From contig NZ_LMRA01000045.1 in NCBI RefSeq assembly GCF_001424705.1, positions 163,501 to 227,500 on the forward strand: a DNA stretch of 64,000 bases. The letters are read 5' to 3'. Positions 8,966-17,212 of this stretch are shown here, piece after piece. Numbering within the stretch: the first letter of the stretch is position 1; every line of letters begins with the position of its first letter. The DNA comes from Methylobacterium sp. Leaf465 (GTDB lineage: Bacteria > Pseudomonadota > Alphaproteobacteria > Rhizobiales > Beijerinckiaceae). The translations under genes were made by a program, and so were the position numbers. The notes under the pieces were generated by a model. It was given only the letters and a program-made list of their open reading frames with translations, was not told where the DNA came from and ran no database searches.

Positions 8966-8999
8966 TAGGTTTCCCGGGATCGACACTCCAACGGCTCAC

Positions 9000-9608
9000 G
9001 TGGCTCCGCACTCAGATCTTTCTCCCTCCGAAACATCCGTTCCCGCCCGCAAGGCGGCCCTGCGCAACGAGGCTCTGGCCCGCCGCGACGCTCTCCGAAA
9101 GGAGGATCGCCGCACCAGTTCGCTGCGGATTGCCGAGACGGTCATGACCATCGAAGCGCTCGCTGAGGTCGAGATCGTCGGGGCCTTCTGGCCCATCCGC
9201 AGTGAGGTCGATCCACGCCCCCTCGCCCGCCTTCTGTTCGCGCGTGGCCAGCGCATCGCCCTGCCGAAGGTCACGCCCAACGGATTGGTGTTCCGGGAAT
9301 GGCGCGAGGGTGAGGCTCTGGTCGCCGGTCGCTTCGGGCTCAGCGAGCCGCACGACGATCTGCCGCCCCTCGATCCCACCGCGCTCCTCGTGCCGCTGGC
9401 GGCCTATGACCGGCATGGTCATCGCATCGGCTATGGACGCGGCTACTACGACCAAGCCATCGAGCGCCTTTCGCGGAACGGTCCCGTGCTCACCATCGGG
9501 ATCGCCTTCTCGGTTCAGGCCGTGGACACGGTTCCTTCCGAGCCGCACGACCAGCCCCTCGATCATCTCGTCACCGAAGCGGGGCCGGTCCCGCTGATAC
9601 GGACCTGA
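9000..9608 (+). CDS. 5-formyltetrahydrofolate cyclo-ligase
   Basis: ATP-dependent enzyme that returns 5-formyl-THF to 5,10-methenyl-THF, part of the one-carbon folate pool. The GTG at 9000 gives 202 residues; an upstream in-frame extension would run through the 6S RNA region and is rejected. The N-terminus has the basic helix RNEALARRDALRKEDR; GAFWPIRSEVDP follows, and the nucleotide loop is GYGRGYYD near residue 143. It lies 9 bp before the YmdB-type phosphodiesterase and is probably cotranscribed with it. Confidence 0.93.
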   Translation: MAPHSDLSPSETSVPARKAALRNEALARRDALRKEDRRTSSLRIAETVMTIEALAEVEIVGAFWPIRSEVDPRPLARLLFARGQRIALPKVTPNGLVFREWREGEALVAGRFGLSEPHDDLPPLDPTALLVPLAAYDRHGHRIGYGRGYYDQAIERLSRNGPVLTIGIAFSVQAVDTVPSEPHDQPLDHLVTEAGPVPLIRT

Positions 9609-9617
9609 CGTCCCGCG

Positions 9618-10439
9618 ATGCGCATCCTCTTCCTCGGCGACGTGGTGGGTCGCCCCGGCCGGACCGTCATCTCGGACCGCCTGCCGGCCCTTCGTGAGCG
9701 CTGGCGCCTCGACTGCGTGGTCATCAACGGCGAGAACGCCGCCGGCGGATTCGGCCTGACGGAAGCGATCTGCGACGAGCTCCTCCAGGCGGGGGCCGAC
9801 GCGGTGACGCTCGGCAACCATTCCTTCGACCAGCGCGAGGCCCTCGTCTTCATCCAGCGGCAGACCCGTCTGGTCCGTCCGGCCAACTATCCGCCGGGCA
9901 CGCCGGGCCGCGGGGCCACCGTGGTCGAAACCCGCAAGGGCGCCCGCGTGCTCATCCTGAACGTCATGGGCCGGCTCTACATGGATGCCTTGGACGATCC
10001 CTTCGCCTCGGCCGAGCGGGAGCTCTCCGTCTGTCCCTTGGGCGCCGTGGCGGATGCCGTCATCGTCGACGTGCATGCCGAGGCCACGAGCGAGAAACAG
10101 GCCTTCGGTCATTTCCTCGACGGCCGGGCCAGCCTGGTCGTGGGCACCCACACCCACACCCCGACCTCGGATCACAGGATCCTGCCCGGCGGCACCGCCT
10201 ATCTCTCGGATGCCGGCATGTGCGGCGACTACGATTCGATCCTCGGCATGCAGAAGGACGAGCCTCTGCGCCGGTTCCTGCAGAAGACGCCCGGTACCCG
10301 CCTGGAGGCGGCCCAGGGCGAAGGGACGCTTTGCGGCATCGCGGTGGAGACCGACGATGCGACGGGCCTCGCCAAGAGCGTGGCCGCGGTGCGCCTCGGA
10401 CCCCATCTGGAGGAGACCTGGCCCCGGGCGTGGGATTAG
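9618..10439 (+). CDS. YmdB-type metallophosphoesterase
   Basis: 273-residue calcineurin-like phosphoesterase of the YmdB/TIGR00282 family; Bacillus YmdB is a 2',3'-cyclic phosphodiesterase affecting biofilm and motility decisions. Dinuclear metal motifs are visible: LGDVVGRPGR at 6-15, NGENAAGGFG near 38, LGNHSFDQRE near 75, and GTHTHTPTSD near 175. It follows the folate cyclo-ligase by 9 bp. The physiological substrate here is not established. No signal peptide, so cytoplasmic. Confidence 0.92.
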   Translation: MRILFLGDVVGRPGRTVISDRLPALRERWRLDCVVINGENAAGGFGLTEAICDELLQAGADAVTLGNHSFDQREALVFIQRQTRLVRPANYPPGTPGRGATVVETRKGARVLILNVMGRLYMDALDDPFASAERELSVCPLGAVADAVIVDVHAEATSEKQAFGHFLDGRASLVVGTHTHTPTSDHRILPGGTAYLSDAGMCGDYDSILGMQKDEPLRRFLQKTPGTRLEAAQGEGTLCGIAVETDDATGLAKSVAAVRLGPHLEETWPRAWD

Positions 10440-10576
10440 CCGGCGCAACGGAGCGCTCATCCACGGAACCAGACCACGCGCGACTTGATCGGCGCCGAAC
10501 CACCCTGCAATGTGCCGGCGCGTTCGCCCCGCTCACCGCGGGCCGACAGTTCCGCGTTGAGAGTGTGCCCGAGCCG

Positions 10577-11572
10577 ATGGCGACCCCCCCCGCACCCGCG
10601 ACGATCGCCAAGCCGGGCATCTACCTCGTCCGGATGCTGGTCTTCCTGATCCTGGTCGGCTTCCTCGCCTTCGTCCTGTTCCGCCAGATCACGCCGGCCT
10701 TCCTCGCCAATCCCGGCCTCAACGGGCTCATCCTCGGGGTCCTGCTCATCGCCGTCCTGCTGGCCTTCGGTCAGGTGGTGCGGCTCTATCGGGAGGTGAG
10801 CTACGTGAACGCCGTGGCGGCGGGGGAGAGCCCAAGCCGGCCGCCGCCCCTGATGGCGCCCCTGGCCCCCGCCATCGCCGCCCGGCCCGACGGGATCACC
10901 CTGTCGACCAGCCGCGCCTTCCTCGACACGGCGGCTGCGCGCCTCGACGAGGGCCGGGAAATCCTGCGCTACGTCTCGGGCCTCCTGATCTTGCTCGGCC
11001 TTCTCGGAACGTTCTGGGGCCTGATCGACACGCTGAGCGCGGTCGGGTCGGTGATCAAGACCATGCGGGGCGGCGGCGAGGCCGCGGCGATGTTCGACGA
11101 GTTGAAGAACGGCCTCGCGGTTCCGCTCTCCGGCATCGGCCTCGCCTTCTCGGCCTCCCTGTTCGGCCTCGCGAGCTCGCTGATCATCGGCTTCCTCGAC
11201 CTGCAGGCCGGGCAGGCGCATGCGCGCTTCCACAACGAATTGGAGGACTGGCTCCTCTCCGGCGAAATACCGCAGGGTCGTGTCGAGGTCGCGGCCCCGA
11301 CGAAGGCGCAACCCGCGCCACTCCCGGTACAGGATCCCGCCAGCGCCCGCGAACTGAAGGAGGCGGTGGACCGCCTGACCGCCGTGGTGGCGGAGGGCGC
11401 CAACGGGCGCGTCGCCACCCAGGCCATGACGAATCTCGCGGAAGGCATCCAGGGGCTCGTGCAGCACATGCGGGCCGAGCAGCAGATGATCCGCGACTGG
11501 GTCGAGGCCCAGGCGACCCGCGAGCGCGAGCTGAAGCAGGTGCTGGAGCGCCTGGGCCGCGAGCGGAGCTGA
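10577..11572 (+). CDS. MotA/ExbB/TolQ-like proton-channel membrane protein
   Basis: 331-residue inner-membrane protein with four predicted helices: about 14-35, 46-68, 131-152 and 178-205. The third helix carries LGLLGTFWGLI and the fourth a small-residue-rich segment, the MotA/TolQ core that forms the outer ring of proton-driven stators. A cytoplasmic helical tail (about 265-331) follows. ATG 10577 is the chosen start; a GTG four codons earlier is possible. It is 1 bp from the MotB-like partner, so the two form a stator-type complex. No flagellar gene is near. Confidence 0.85.
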   Translation: MATPPAPATIAKPGIYLVRMLVFLILVGFLAFVLFRQITPAFLANPGLNGLILGVLLIAVLLAFGQVVRLYREVSYVNAVAAGESPSRPPPLMAPLAPAIAARPDGITLSTSRAFLDTAAARLDEGREILRYVSGLLILLGLLGTFWGLIDTLSAVGSVIKTMRGGGEAAAMFDELKNGLAVPLSGIGLAFSASLFGLASSLIIGFLDLQAGQAHARFHNELEDWLLSGEIPQGRVEVAAPTKAQPAPLPVQDPASARELKEAVDRLTAVVAEGANGRVATQAMTNLAEGIQGLVQHMRAEQQMIRDWVEAQATRERELKQVLERLGRERS

Positions 11573-11573
11573 C

Positions 11574-12587
11574 ATGGCCTCCACGCGCGGTCGCCGCGAC
11601 CGGAGCCTCAACGTCTGGCCGGGCTACGTCGACGCCCTGGCGACGCTGCTGCTGGCGGTCGTGTTCCTGCTCACGATCTTCGTGGTCGGCCAGTTCTTCC
11701 TCTCCCAGGAGATCAGCGGCCGGGACTCGGTGCTGACCCGGCTCAATCGCCAGATCGCCGACCTGACGGACCTGCTGGCCCTGGAGCGCTCGACCCGGAA
11801 GACGCAGGAGGAGCAGGCCTCGTCCCTGCGCAACACCCTCCTCGGGGCGCAGGCCGACCGCGATCGCCTCAGGGCGCAGGCCGAAGCGTCGCAGGGCTCG
11901 GCCGGGCGGCAGGGCGAGGTCGACAAGCAACTGGCGGCCGAGCGCGCCAACACCGCCCGCGCCGCCGCGCAGATCGACCTCCTGAACGAACAGATCGCGG
12001 CGATGCGGCGCCAGCTCGCCGCCCTCGAGGATGCGCTCGCGGCCTCCGAGAACCGCGACCGCGAGAGCCAGGCCCGCATCGCCGACCTCGGCAGCCGCCT
12101 CAACGTGGCCCTGGCCCAGAAGGTGCAGGAACTCGCGCGCTATCGCTCGGACTTCTTCGGCCGCCTGCGCCAGATCCTCGGCAACCGCCCGGACATCCGC
12201 ATCGTCGGCGACCGCTTCGTCCTGCAATCGGAGGTGCTGTTCCCGGCGGGCTCCGCCAGCCTCAAGGCGGAGGCCGGACCCGAACTCGACCGCATCGCCG
12301 GCGCGATCCTCGACCTCGCAAAGCAGATCCCGGCCGACATTCCCTGGGTGCTGCGCATCGACGGCCACACCGATGCGCGGCCCATCGCCAACGCCCAGTT
12401 TCCCTCGAACTGGGCCCTGTCGGCGGCCCGCGCCATCGCGGTCGTGCAGGCCATGGTCGCAAAGGGCATCCCGCCCCAGCACCTCCTGGCCGCCGCCTTC
12501 GGCGAGTTTCAGCCCCTTGAGGCCGGGACCACCGAGGAGGCCTATGCCCGCAACCGGCGCATCGAGATGAAGCTCACGGAGCGCTGA
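11574..12587 (+). CDS. MotB-like, OmpA-domain peptidoglycan-binding protein with long coiled coil
   Basis: 337 residues in three parts: one N-terminal helix (about 15-45) with WPGYVDALATLL, whose Asp20 corresponds to the proton-carrying Asp of MotB/ExbD; a long coiled coil (about 48-200); and a C-terminal OmpA/MotB peptidoglycan-binding domain (about 215-337) with VLFPAGSASL, RIDGHTDARP and NRRIEMKL. The paired MotA-like gene starts this two-gene unit. A cell-wall-anchored, proton-driven stator is inferred; the driven object is unknown. The coiled coil is longer than in flagellar MotB. Confidence 0.85.
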   Translation: MASTRGRRDRSLNVWPGYVDALATLLLAVVFLLTIFVVGQFFLSQEISGRDSVLTRLNRQIADLTDLLALERSTRKTQEEQASSLRNTLLGAQADRDRLRAQAEASQGSAGRQGEVDKQLAAERANTARAAAQIDLLNEQIAAMRRQLAALEDALAASENRDRESQARIADLGSRLNVALAQKVQELARYRSDFFGRLRQILGNRPDIRIVGDRFVLQSEVLFPAGSASLKAEAGPELDRIAGAILDLAKQIPADIPWVLRIDGHTDARPIANAQFPSNWALSAARAIAVVQAMVAKGIPPQHLLAAAFGEFQPLEAGTTEEAYARNRRIEMKLTER

Positions 12588-12596
12588 GCCGGTCGC

Positions 12597-12989
12597 TCAC
12601 TTGACGATGCGGTCGAGCCGGTTGTTGACGAAGAAGTACAGCTCCTTCGCGCCGGGCTCGTTGTAGAGCACCTGCACCTCGCGGCCGGCGCGCCCCTCCC
12701 CCACCAGCACGTCGGTGGGGGGCTTGCCCTTCAGGCGGACGAGGTCGCACTCGCCGATGCCGATCTCGATCGCGGCGGCGCCCGCCGGCGCGGGCGCCGT
12801 GCAGGTGCCGTCCCCCGTCAGGACGGGTCCCTGGAAGGTCGGGGCCGGTGCGGGCTTCGGCACGGCGACGGGGAGCGGCTCGGGTGCCGGAGTCTCCGTG
12901 CGCCGGGTCTCGGTGCTGGTGCAGGCGGACAGGCCGCAGGCCGCGAGCACGGCCAGGATCAGCAGGCGCGGGTCGGTGGAAGCGGGCAC
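12597..12989 (-). CDS. Small lipoprotein of unknown function
   Basis: 130-residue protein starting at GTG 12989, 10 bp after the S10 peptidase stop, so cotranscription is likely. It has a short N-terminus, a hydrophobic core and lipobox-like LAAC/LSAC around residues 17-23, followed by a Pro-rich linker and a compact domain with ECDLVRLKG and a C-terminal YFFVNNRLDRIVK. The pattern suggests an outer-membrane-directed lipoprotein. It converges with the MotB-like gene, whose stop is 9 bp away. No known family was identified. Confidence 0.75.
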   Translation of the reverse strand: MPASTDPRLLILAVLAACGLSACTSTETRRTETPAPEPLPVAVPKPAPAPTFQGPVLTGDGTCTAPAPAGAAAIEIGIGECDLVRLKGKPPTDVLVGEGRAGREVQVLYNEPGAKELYFFVNNRLDRIVK

Positions 12990-12999
12990 GACGGGGTCC

Positions 13000-14553
13000 T
13001 CAGCGCTGCGCGGGGCCCCGCGCGCTGAGCGCGGCCGCGTAGAGAGCCGCCGCGTCCCGATGGAACGCGGCGCGCGAATCCGGTCGGGAATAGAACATGT
13101 GCCCGCCCGGGTACACGGCGAGATCGAGACGCCCGCCGCCATAGGCCGGCATCTGGTCGATCAGGAGCTTCGACGCGAAATACGGCGTGACCAGGTCGGT
13201 ATACCCGTGGGCGACCAGCACCCGCATGTTGCCGTCGAGGGACAGCACGCCGCGCAGGGCGCCGAGGGATTCGGGCGCCGAGCGACCGCCGCCCCAGGTC
13301 CAGCCCCGGTTCACCGCCCCGTTGAGGAGTTCGTAGCGCAGATCCGGCACCCGGTAGTTCAGGGTGTCGGTGTAGAGCGCGATCATCGCGCTGGTCAGCG
13401 GCGCCTGGAGCGCGGTGAGCAGGGGGTCCTCGAAGCCCGAATGGGCGGCATTCGGGTCCGGGTCCCATCCGGTCACGCCCGTATCGTAGGCGCTGGCGAC
13501 CCGGCCGGTGTCGCGGCCGATCTCGCGCTGGACGCTCTGGCCGGAGAGACGCCCGGCCTGGCGCCGCACGAAGCTCGGGTCGAGCCCGGTCAGGGCGCCG
13601 ACCCGGTCGCCCAGCCGTGCCACGGCGGCGCTGTCGGACGGCCCCTTCAGGAGATCGGCGAGGTAGGGTCCGGTGGCGTAGGCCTCTGCGTCGGCCATGG
13701 TCTCGGGCGTCGGGATGCCGCCCGCCCGCTCGATGGCGGCGGCGGCGAAGGACGGCAGCTTGATCACGTGGCCCCAGGGGGTCGTGCGCGGTGCCTGCAG
13801 CCAGGCGAAATCGAGCACCGGCGAGAGCAGAACCATGCCCGACAGGCCGATGCCGATCTCCTCCTGGAGCTTCGCGGCGATCAACGGCCCGCGGAAGCCG
13901 CCATAGCTCTCGCCGACGTAGAATTTCGGCGCCCCCATGCGGTCGTTGGTGCGGAGCCAGCGGGCGATGGCCGAGGCCAGCACGGACGCATCGGCGTCGA
14001 TGCTCCAGTAGCGCTTGGCATCTCCGTCGGCCGCGCGGCTGTAGCCGGTGCCGACGGGGTCGAGGAACACGAGGTCGGTGAAGTCGAGCCAGGTTCCGTC
14101 GTTCGGCACGAGGCCGATCGGCGCCGACGGGCTGATGCTGGCGCCCTCCACCGGCAGGCGCCAGGGCCCGATCGCACCGATGTTGAGGTAGGCGGAGGCG
14201 GCGCCCGGCCCGCCATTCACCGCGAAGGTCACAGGGCGCGCCGGATCGCGCGTTTTCCCAGCGCCCTGGCCGGCCAGCGTGTAGGCGATGAACGCGATCT
14301 CCGCCTGGAGCTTGCCGGCCTCGTCCACCAGCGGCAGGCTGCCGGCGCGGGCGGTGAAGGCGAGCGTGCGCCCATCCGGCAGGGTGACGCTGTGCTCGGT
14401 GACGGCGTCCGCCGGGAGCTTGCCGCCCTGGGTGGCGCGCGGCTCGGACGCTTTTCGCGCCTCGGCCGGACGCTCCGCCTGCGGGGCGGGCTGCGCCTGC
14501 AGCGGCGGGGTCGCGATTAGCAGGGCCGCGAGGCCGAAGGCGAGACGTCTCAT
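13000..14553 (-). CDS. Secreted S10-family serine carboxypeptidase
   Basis: 517-residue alpha/beta-hydrolase-fold peptidase of the S10 family, which removes C-terminal residues from peptides. The start ATG 14553 follows GAGAGGA and gives a clean signal peptide ending near LQAQPA. Motifs: VNGGPGAAS (oxyanion region), LDPVGTGYS, the nucleophile Ser in YVGESYGGFRG, LVAHGYTDLVTP with the Asp, and PGGHMFYSRPDS with the His. It is followed closely by the small lipoprotein. Periplasmic or envelope location is likely; natural substrates are not known. Confidence 0.88.
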   Translation of the reverse strand: MRRLAFGLAALLIATPPLQAQPAPQAERPAEARKASEPRATQGGKLPADAVTEHSVTLPDGRTLAFTARAGSLPLVDEAGKLQAEIAFIAYTLAGQGAGKTRDPARPVTFAVNGGPGAASAYLNIGAIGPWRLPVEGASISPSAPIGLVPNDGTWLDFTDLVFLDPVGTGYSRAADGDAKRYWSIDADASVLASAIARWLRTNDRMGAPKFYVGESYGGFRGPLIAAKLQEEIGIGLSGMVLLSPVLDFAWLQAPRTTPWGHVIKLPSFAAAAIERAGGIPTPETMADAEAYATGPYLADLLKGPSDSAAVARLGDRVGALTGLDPSFVRRQAGRLSGQSVQREIGRDTGRVASAYDTGVTGWDPDPNAAHSGFEDPLLTALQAPLTSAMIALYTDTLNYRVPDLRYELLNGAVNRGWTWGGGRSAPESLGALRGVLSLDGNMRVLVAHGYTDLVTPYFASKLLIDQMPAYGGGRLDLAVYPGGHMFYSRPDSRAAFHRDAAALYAAALSARGPAQR

Positions 14554-14593
14554 GGCGAATCCTCTCGGCGATGGTCGGAATGCGGCAGCGACG

Positions 14594-15046
14594 TCAGGCC
14601 TTCTTCTGCCAACGGCCGTCGTCGTCCTGCTGCCAATAGGCGATCGTGTGTCCGGCGGCCTTCGCCTCCTTCCACTGCGCACGGGCGCGCAGGAGGGACT
14701 CCTGGTCGGTACCGTCGAACAGCACGCAGATGCGTGCATAGTCGGCGGCATCGGGCGGCAGGTCGGCGCCCTCCACCAGGAAGCGGATCGACGCGGCGTT
14801 CGGGTTCGCATCCTTCAGGGTCAGCACGACGGGCTGGCTGGCCGCGTCGACGTCGCGATCGGTCCCATGCGGCAGGAAGCTGTCGTCGCTGTAGGTCCAG
14901 AGCTGGTCGTCCAGGGCCTGGAGCCGCTCCTCGCTGGCCGCCTGGATGGCCGCCCGCCACTGGCGCTCCAGAGAGCGCTCCAGCAGGTTCGGGAGCACCT
15001 TTTCGAGGGGCTGGTTCTGGAGGTGATAGAACAGGATCTCGGTCAC
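14594..15046 (-). CDS. holC: DNA polymerase III chi subunit HolC
   Basis: 150-residue chi subunit of the replicase clamp-loader complex, which contacts SSB. The GTG at 15046 gives the typical HolC opening MTEILFYHLQ, with LPNLLERSLERQWRAAI, a DDQLWTYSDDSFLPHG loop, and a C-terminal AYWQQDDDGRWQKK. The frame is open far upstream but loses coding character. It lies upstream of the S10 peptidase on the same strand with 40 bp between. Confidence 0.93.
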   Translation of the reverse strand: MTEILFYHLQNQPLEKVLPNLLERSLERQWRAAIQAASEERLQALDDQLWTYSDDSFLPHGTDRDVDAASQPVVLTLKDANPNAASIRFLVEGADLPPDAADYARICVLFDGTDQESLLRARAQWKEAKAAGHTIAYWQQDDDGRWQKKA

Positions 15047-15349
15047 AGGCTGCAAGGTAGTCCGACGCTGCGCCAAAGCCAGCCGCATGGCCGCGCGCCG
15101 CGCCTCTTCCGGCGCGCGAATCCACGCGTGAAAACCGCGCAGGTGCGGTCTCGGAACAGAACCGGCGGCCCCCCCGCGCGTCACCGTTCGAGGACGCGGC
15201 GGGCGATCTGCCGGAACCGTCGGGGGAAGGACCACCATGCCACACGGACATGCGCCGAACGATCGGCGCGGGGTGATGACGGGCGCTTCGAGCGGACGGG
15301 GGCTCGCTGCGTCCGCATCCCCCGCCGGGCGGAACCGGCGTTCGTCCTG
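15047..15349. other. Intergenic region between holC and the alpha/beta hydrolase
   Basis: 303 bp between divergent starts. It is very GC-rich, with an inverted GCGCGCCG-like stretch near 15095-15115. No small ORF with a credible ribosome site, terminator or RNA fold was recognised, so it is taken as promoter space. Confidence 0.4.
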
Positions 15350-16261
15350 ATGGAGATCGCACCCATCGCCGGCCCGGTCGGGAGGATCTCGCCCGCGGTA
15401 TCCGAGCGCCTCGTGCCACGATCGACCATCGACCTGCACGAGGGGCGTACGCTCGCCTACGCCGAAGCCGGGACCGGATCGCCCGTCGTGCTCATCCACG
15501 GGACGCTGATGTCCCTGGAAGACATGTGGCTCGGCCTGGTGCCTCACCTCGCCGAGCGGTTCCGGGTCATCGCCGTCGACCGTCCGGGCCATGGTTTCAG
15601 CCGGCGCCGGGGCGCGGCCGACGCCGAATTCTGGCGGCAGGCCGCCCTGATCCGGGAGGGCGTTCGGGCGCTCGGCCTGGAGCGGCCGATCATCGTCGGG
15701 CATTCCTTCGGTGGCGCGCTGGCGCTGGCGTACGGCCTTCGGTTTCCCGACGAGATCGCCGGTGTCGTCGCCCTGGCGCCGATCTGCTTTCCCGAGCCGC
15801 GCCTGGAACACCTGCTGTTCGGCCCTCGGGCGGTGCCGGGTGGGCGTTTCGCGTCGGACCTCCTCGGGCGCACGATGGACCCTGCGCTGCTGCCGCTCCT
15901 GTGGAACGCGATGTTTTTGCCGGCCACGATGCCGCCGGGCTACGCCGCCGCCAATCCGTTCGGGCTGGCCGGCACCGCAGACCAGTTGGTGGCCGAAGGC
16001 GAGGACGCGGCCGGCCTGATGGTCGGCTTGATTCGAAACGCGCTGGCGTATCCGGCCTGCCGGGTACCCGTCCGGATTCTCGGCGGCGATTCGGATCTCG
16101 TCGTCAGCACGCCGCGACACGGCTCTTGGGCCTCGCGGCTCATCCCGGGGGCCGCGTTCACCCTCCTGGCGGGGACCGGTCACATGCTGCACCACCAGCA
16201 TCCCGAGGCCGTCCTGAACGCCGTCCGTGCGGTCGCCGGTCACGATCCCGCGCAGGGTTGA
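15350..16261 (+). CDS. Alpha/beta hydrolase
   Basis: 303-residue hydrolase-fold enzyme of unassigned substrate. Visible elements: VVLIHGTL (oxyanion-hole turn), VDRPGHGFS, nucleophile elbow GHSFGGAL, an acidic GGDSDLVV segment and the His in GTGHMLHH. This is the Ser-Asp-His order of the family; similar sequences include lipases, haloperoxidase-like esterases and lactonases. No signal peptide. The ATG at 15350 has a weak ribosome site, so the start is uncertain by some codons. Confidence 0.85.
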   Translation: MEIAPIAGPVGRISPAVSERLVPRSTIDLHEGRTLAYAEAGTGSPVVLIHGTLMSLEDMWLGLVPHLAERFRVIAVDRPGHGFSRRRGAADAEFWRQAALIREGVRALGLERPIIVGHSFGGALALAYGLRFPDEIAGVVALAPICFPEPRLEHLLFGPRAVPGGRFASDLLGRTMDPALLPLLWNAMFLPATMPPGYAAANPFGLAGTADQLVAEGEDAAGLMVGLIRNALAYPACRVPVRILGGDSDLVVSTPRHGSWASRLIPGAAFTLLAGTGHMLHHQHPEAVLNAVRAVAGHDPAQG

Positions 16262-16431
16262 TCGAATTTGCGCGCCGCACGTTTTCGCTCAGCGTTTGTC
16301 AACCGGAAGCCATTATTGCGGTGCACACGCAACCCGTCGGCGCAGCCACAGGCGCCGCACGGCTTCCATCTTCCGATCTCGCCCGGATGCCCGAAGCCGG
16401 GTGCCGAGCGACCAGCCAAGGATCTCATCCC

Positions 16432-16662
16432 GTGAGCTTCACCGTCAGCGCGCGCGTCCTGGAGCGGTGCTTCAGTTTCCGCCACAGCTCCGTCCTGGGC
16501 GCCGTGGAGCAGGGCTGGTCGCTGATGATCGCGGGGATGACCGAGGTGCGGATCACCGACGCCTCGGGACGCGTCCACTGCCCGAACGCCCTGCATCAGC
16601 ACCTGTTCGGACCGCGCGAGACGGCGCGGCCCAACACCGATGTCATCGCGCTGGCGGCGTGA
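16432..16662 (+). CDS. Hypothetical small protein
   Basis: 76-residue ORF starting at GTG 16432 with AAGGAT about 8 bases upstream; an ATG 15 codons earlier is possible but lacks a site. Composition is balanced, with no membrane segment, one Cys in RVHCPNALHQHL and a C-terminal acidic-hydrophobic end. It converges with the next small gene, the two stops being 10 bp apart. No family was recognised; support is from ribosome site and codon use only. Confidence 0.55.
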   Translation: MSFTVSARVLERCFSFRHSSVLGAVEQGWSLMIAGMTEVRITDASGRVHCPNALHQHLFGPRETARPNTDVIALAA

Positions 16663-16672
16663 GCCGCGCGCG

Positions 16673-16975
16673 TCAGCGCTGAACGGTCCGCCCACCGAAG
16701 GTCGAGAACGACTCGTCGATGACGCCTTTCTGCGCGGCCTCGGCGTCGACCCGAACCTGGATCGCCCCCGTCAGCGCGGGCTCCCCCTCGGTCTCGCCCT
16801 TGCTCCGGCCGTCCTCCAGATCGCCCCCCGCCTGTTCCGTACCGGCGCTGTTGCGATCGCCCGCCGCCACAACCGTGATCGCGTTCCGGTCGATGCCGTG
16901 CTCCTGAACGAGGTGTTCCACGCTCATCTCGGCATCGCGGCGGGTTTCGAAATCGGCGGTGAAGATCGGCGGCAT
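16673..16975 (-). CDS. Conserved-looking small hypothetical protein
   Basis: 100-residue cytoplasmic protein with an N-terminal alpha/beta segment (PPIFTADFETRRDAEMSVE, then a His-Gly-Asp turn and ITVVAAGDRNSAG) and a polar, acidic middle (about 48-70). The start resembles a ferredoxin-like beta-alpha-beta unit that counts sequence pairs, as in general-stress proteins, but this is only an impression. It is isolated by 237 bp from pyrG. Function unknown. Confidence 0.65.
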   Translation of the reverse strand: MPPIFTADFETRRDAEMSVEHLVQEHGIDRNAITVVAAGDRNSAGTEQAGGDLEDGRSKGETEGEPALTGAIQVRVDAEAAQKGVIDESFSTFGGRTVQR

Positions 16976-17212
16976 TCCATGACTCCCTGTGGGGCAGCGA
17001 CCCCGTGTGAACAGTCAATGGAGCAACGGGGGCGACGTTCCCCAGGAGCCGGGCGCCGCCGTACCCGCCCGGGCGATGCCCGGGAGGCATGGGTCTGAGC
17101 CCGGCCGGAACAGCCGTCCGTCGGCCTGACGAGTCGCTCCCGCAAGCCGGGAACGACGCGTCAGGCCGCAGGCCTCTGAAGACGGTCGGTGCGCGGCCGT
17201 TCCGATACCTGG

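Noticed and set aside
10577..12587. Complete Zorya anti-phage system.
   Set aside because: Only MotA/MotB-like genes are present; flanks are a phosphodiesterase and a small lipoprotein, with no ZorC, ZorD, ZorE or nuclease/helicase gene.
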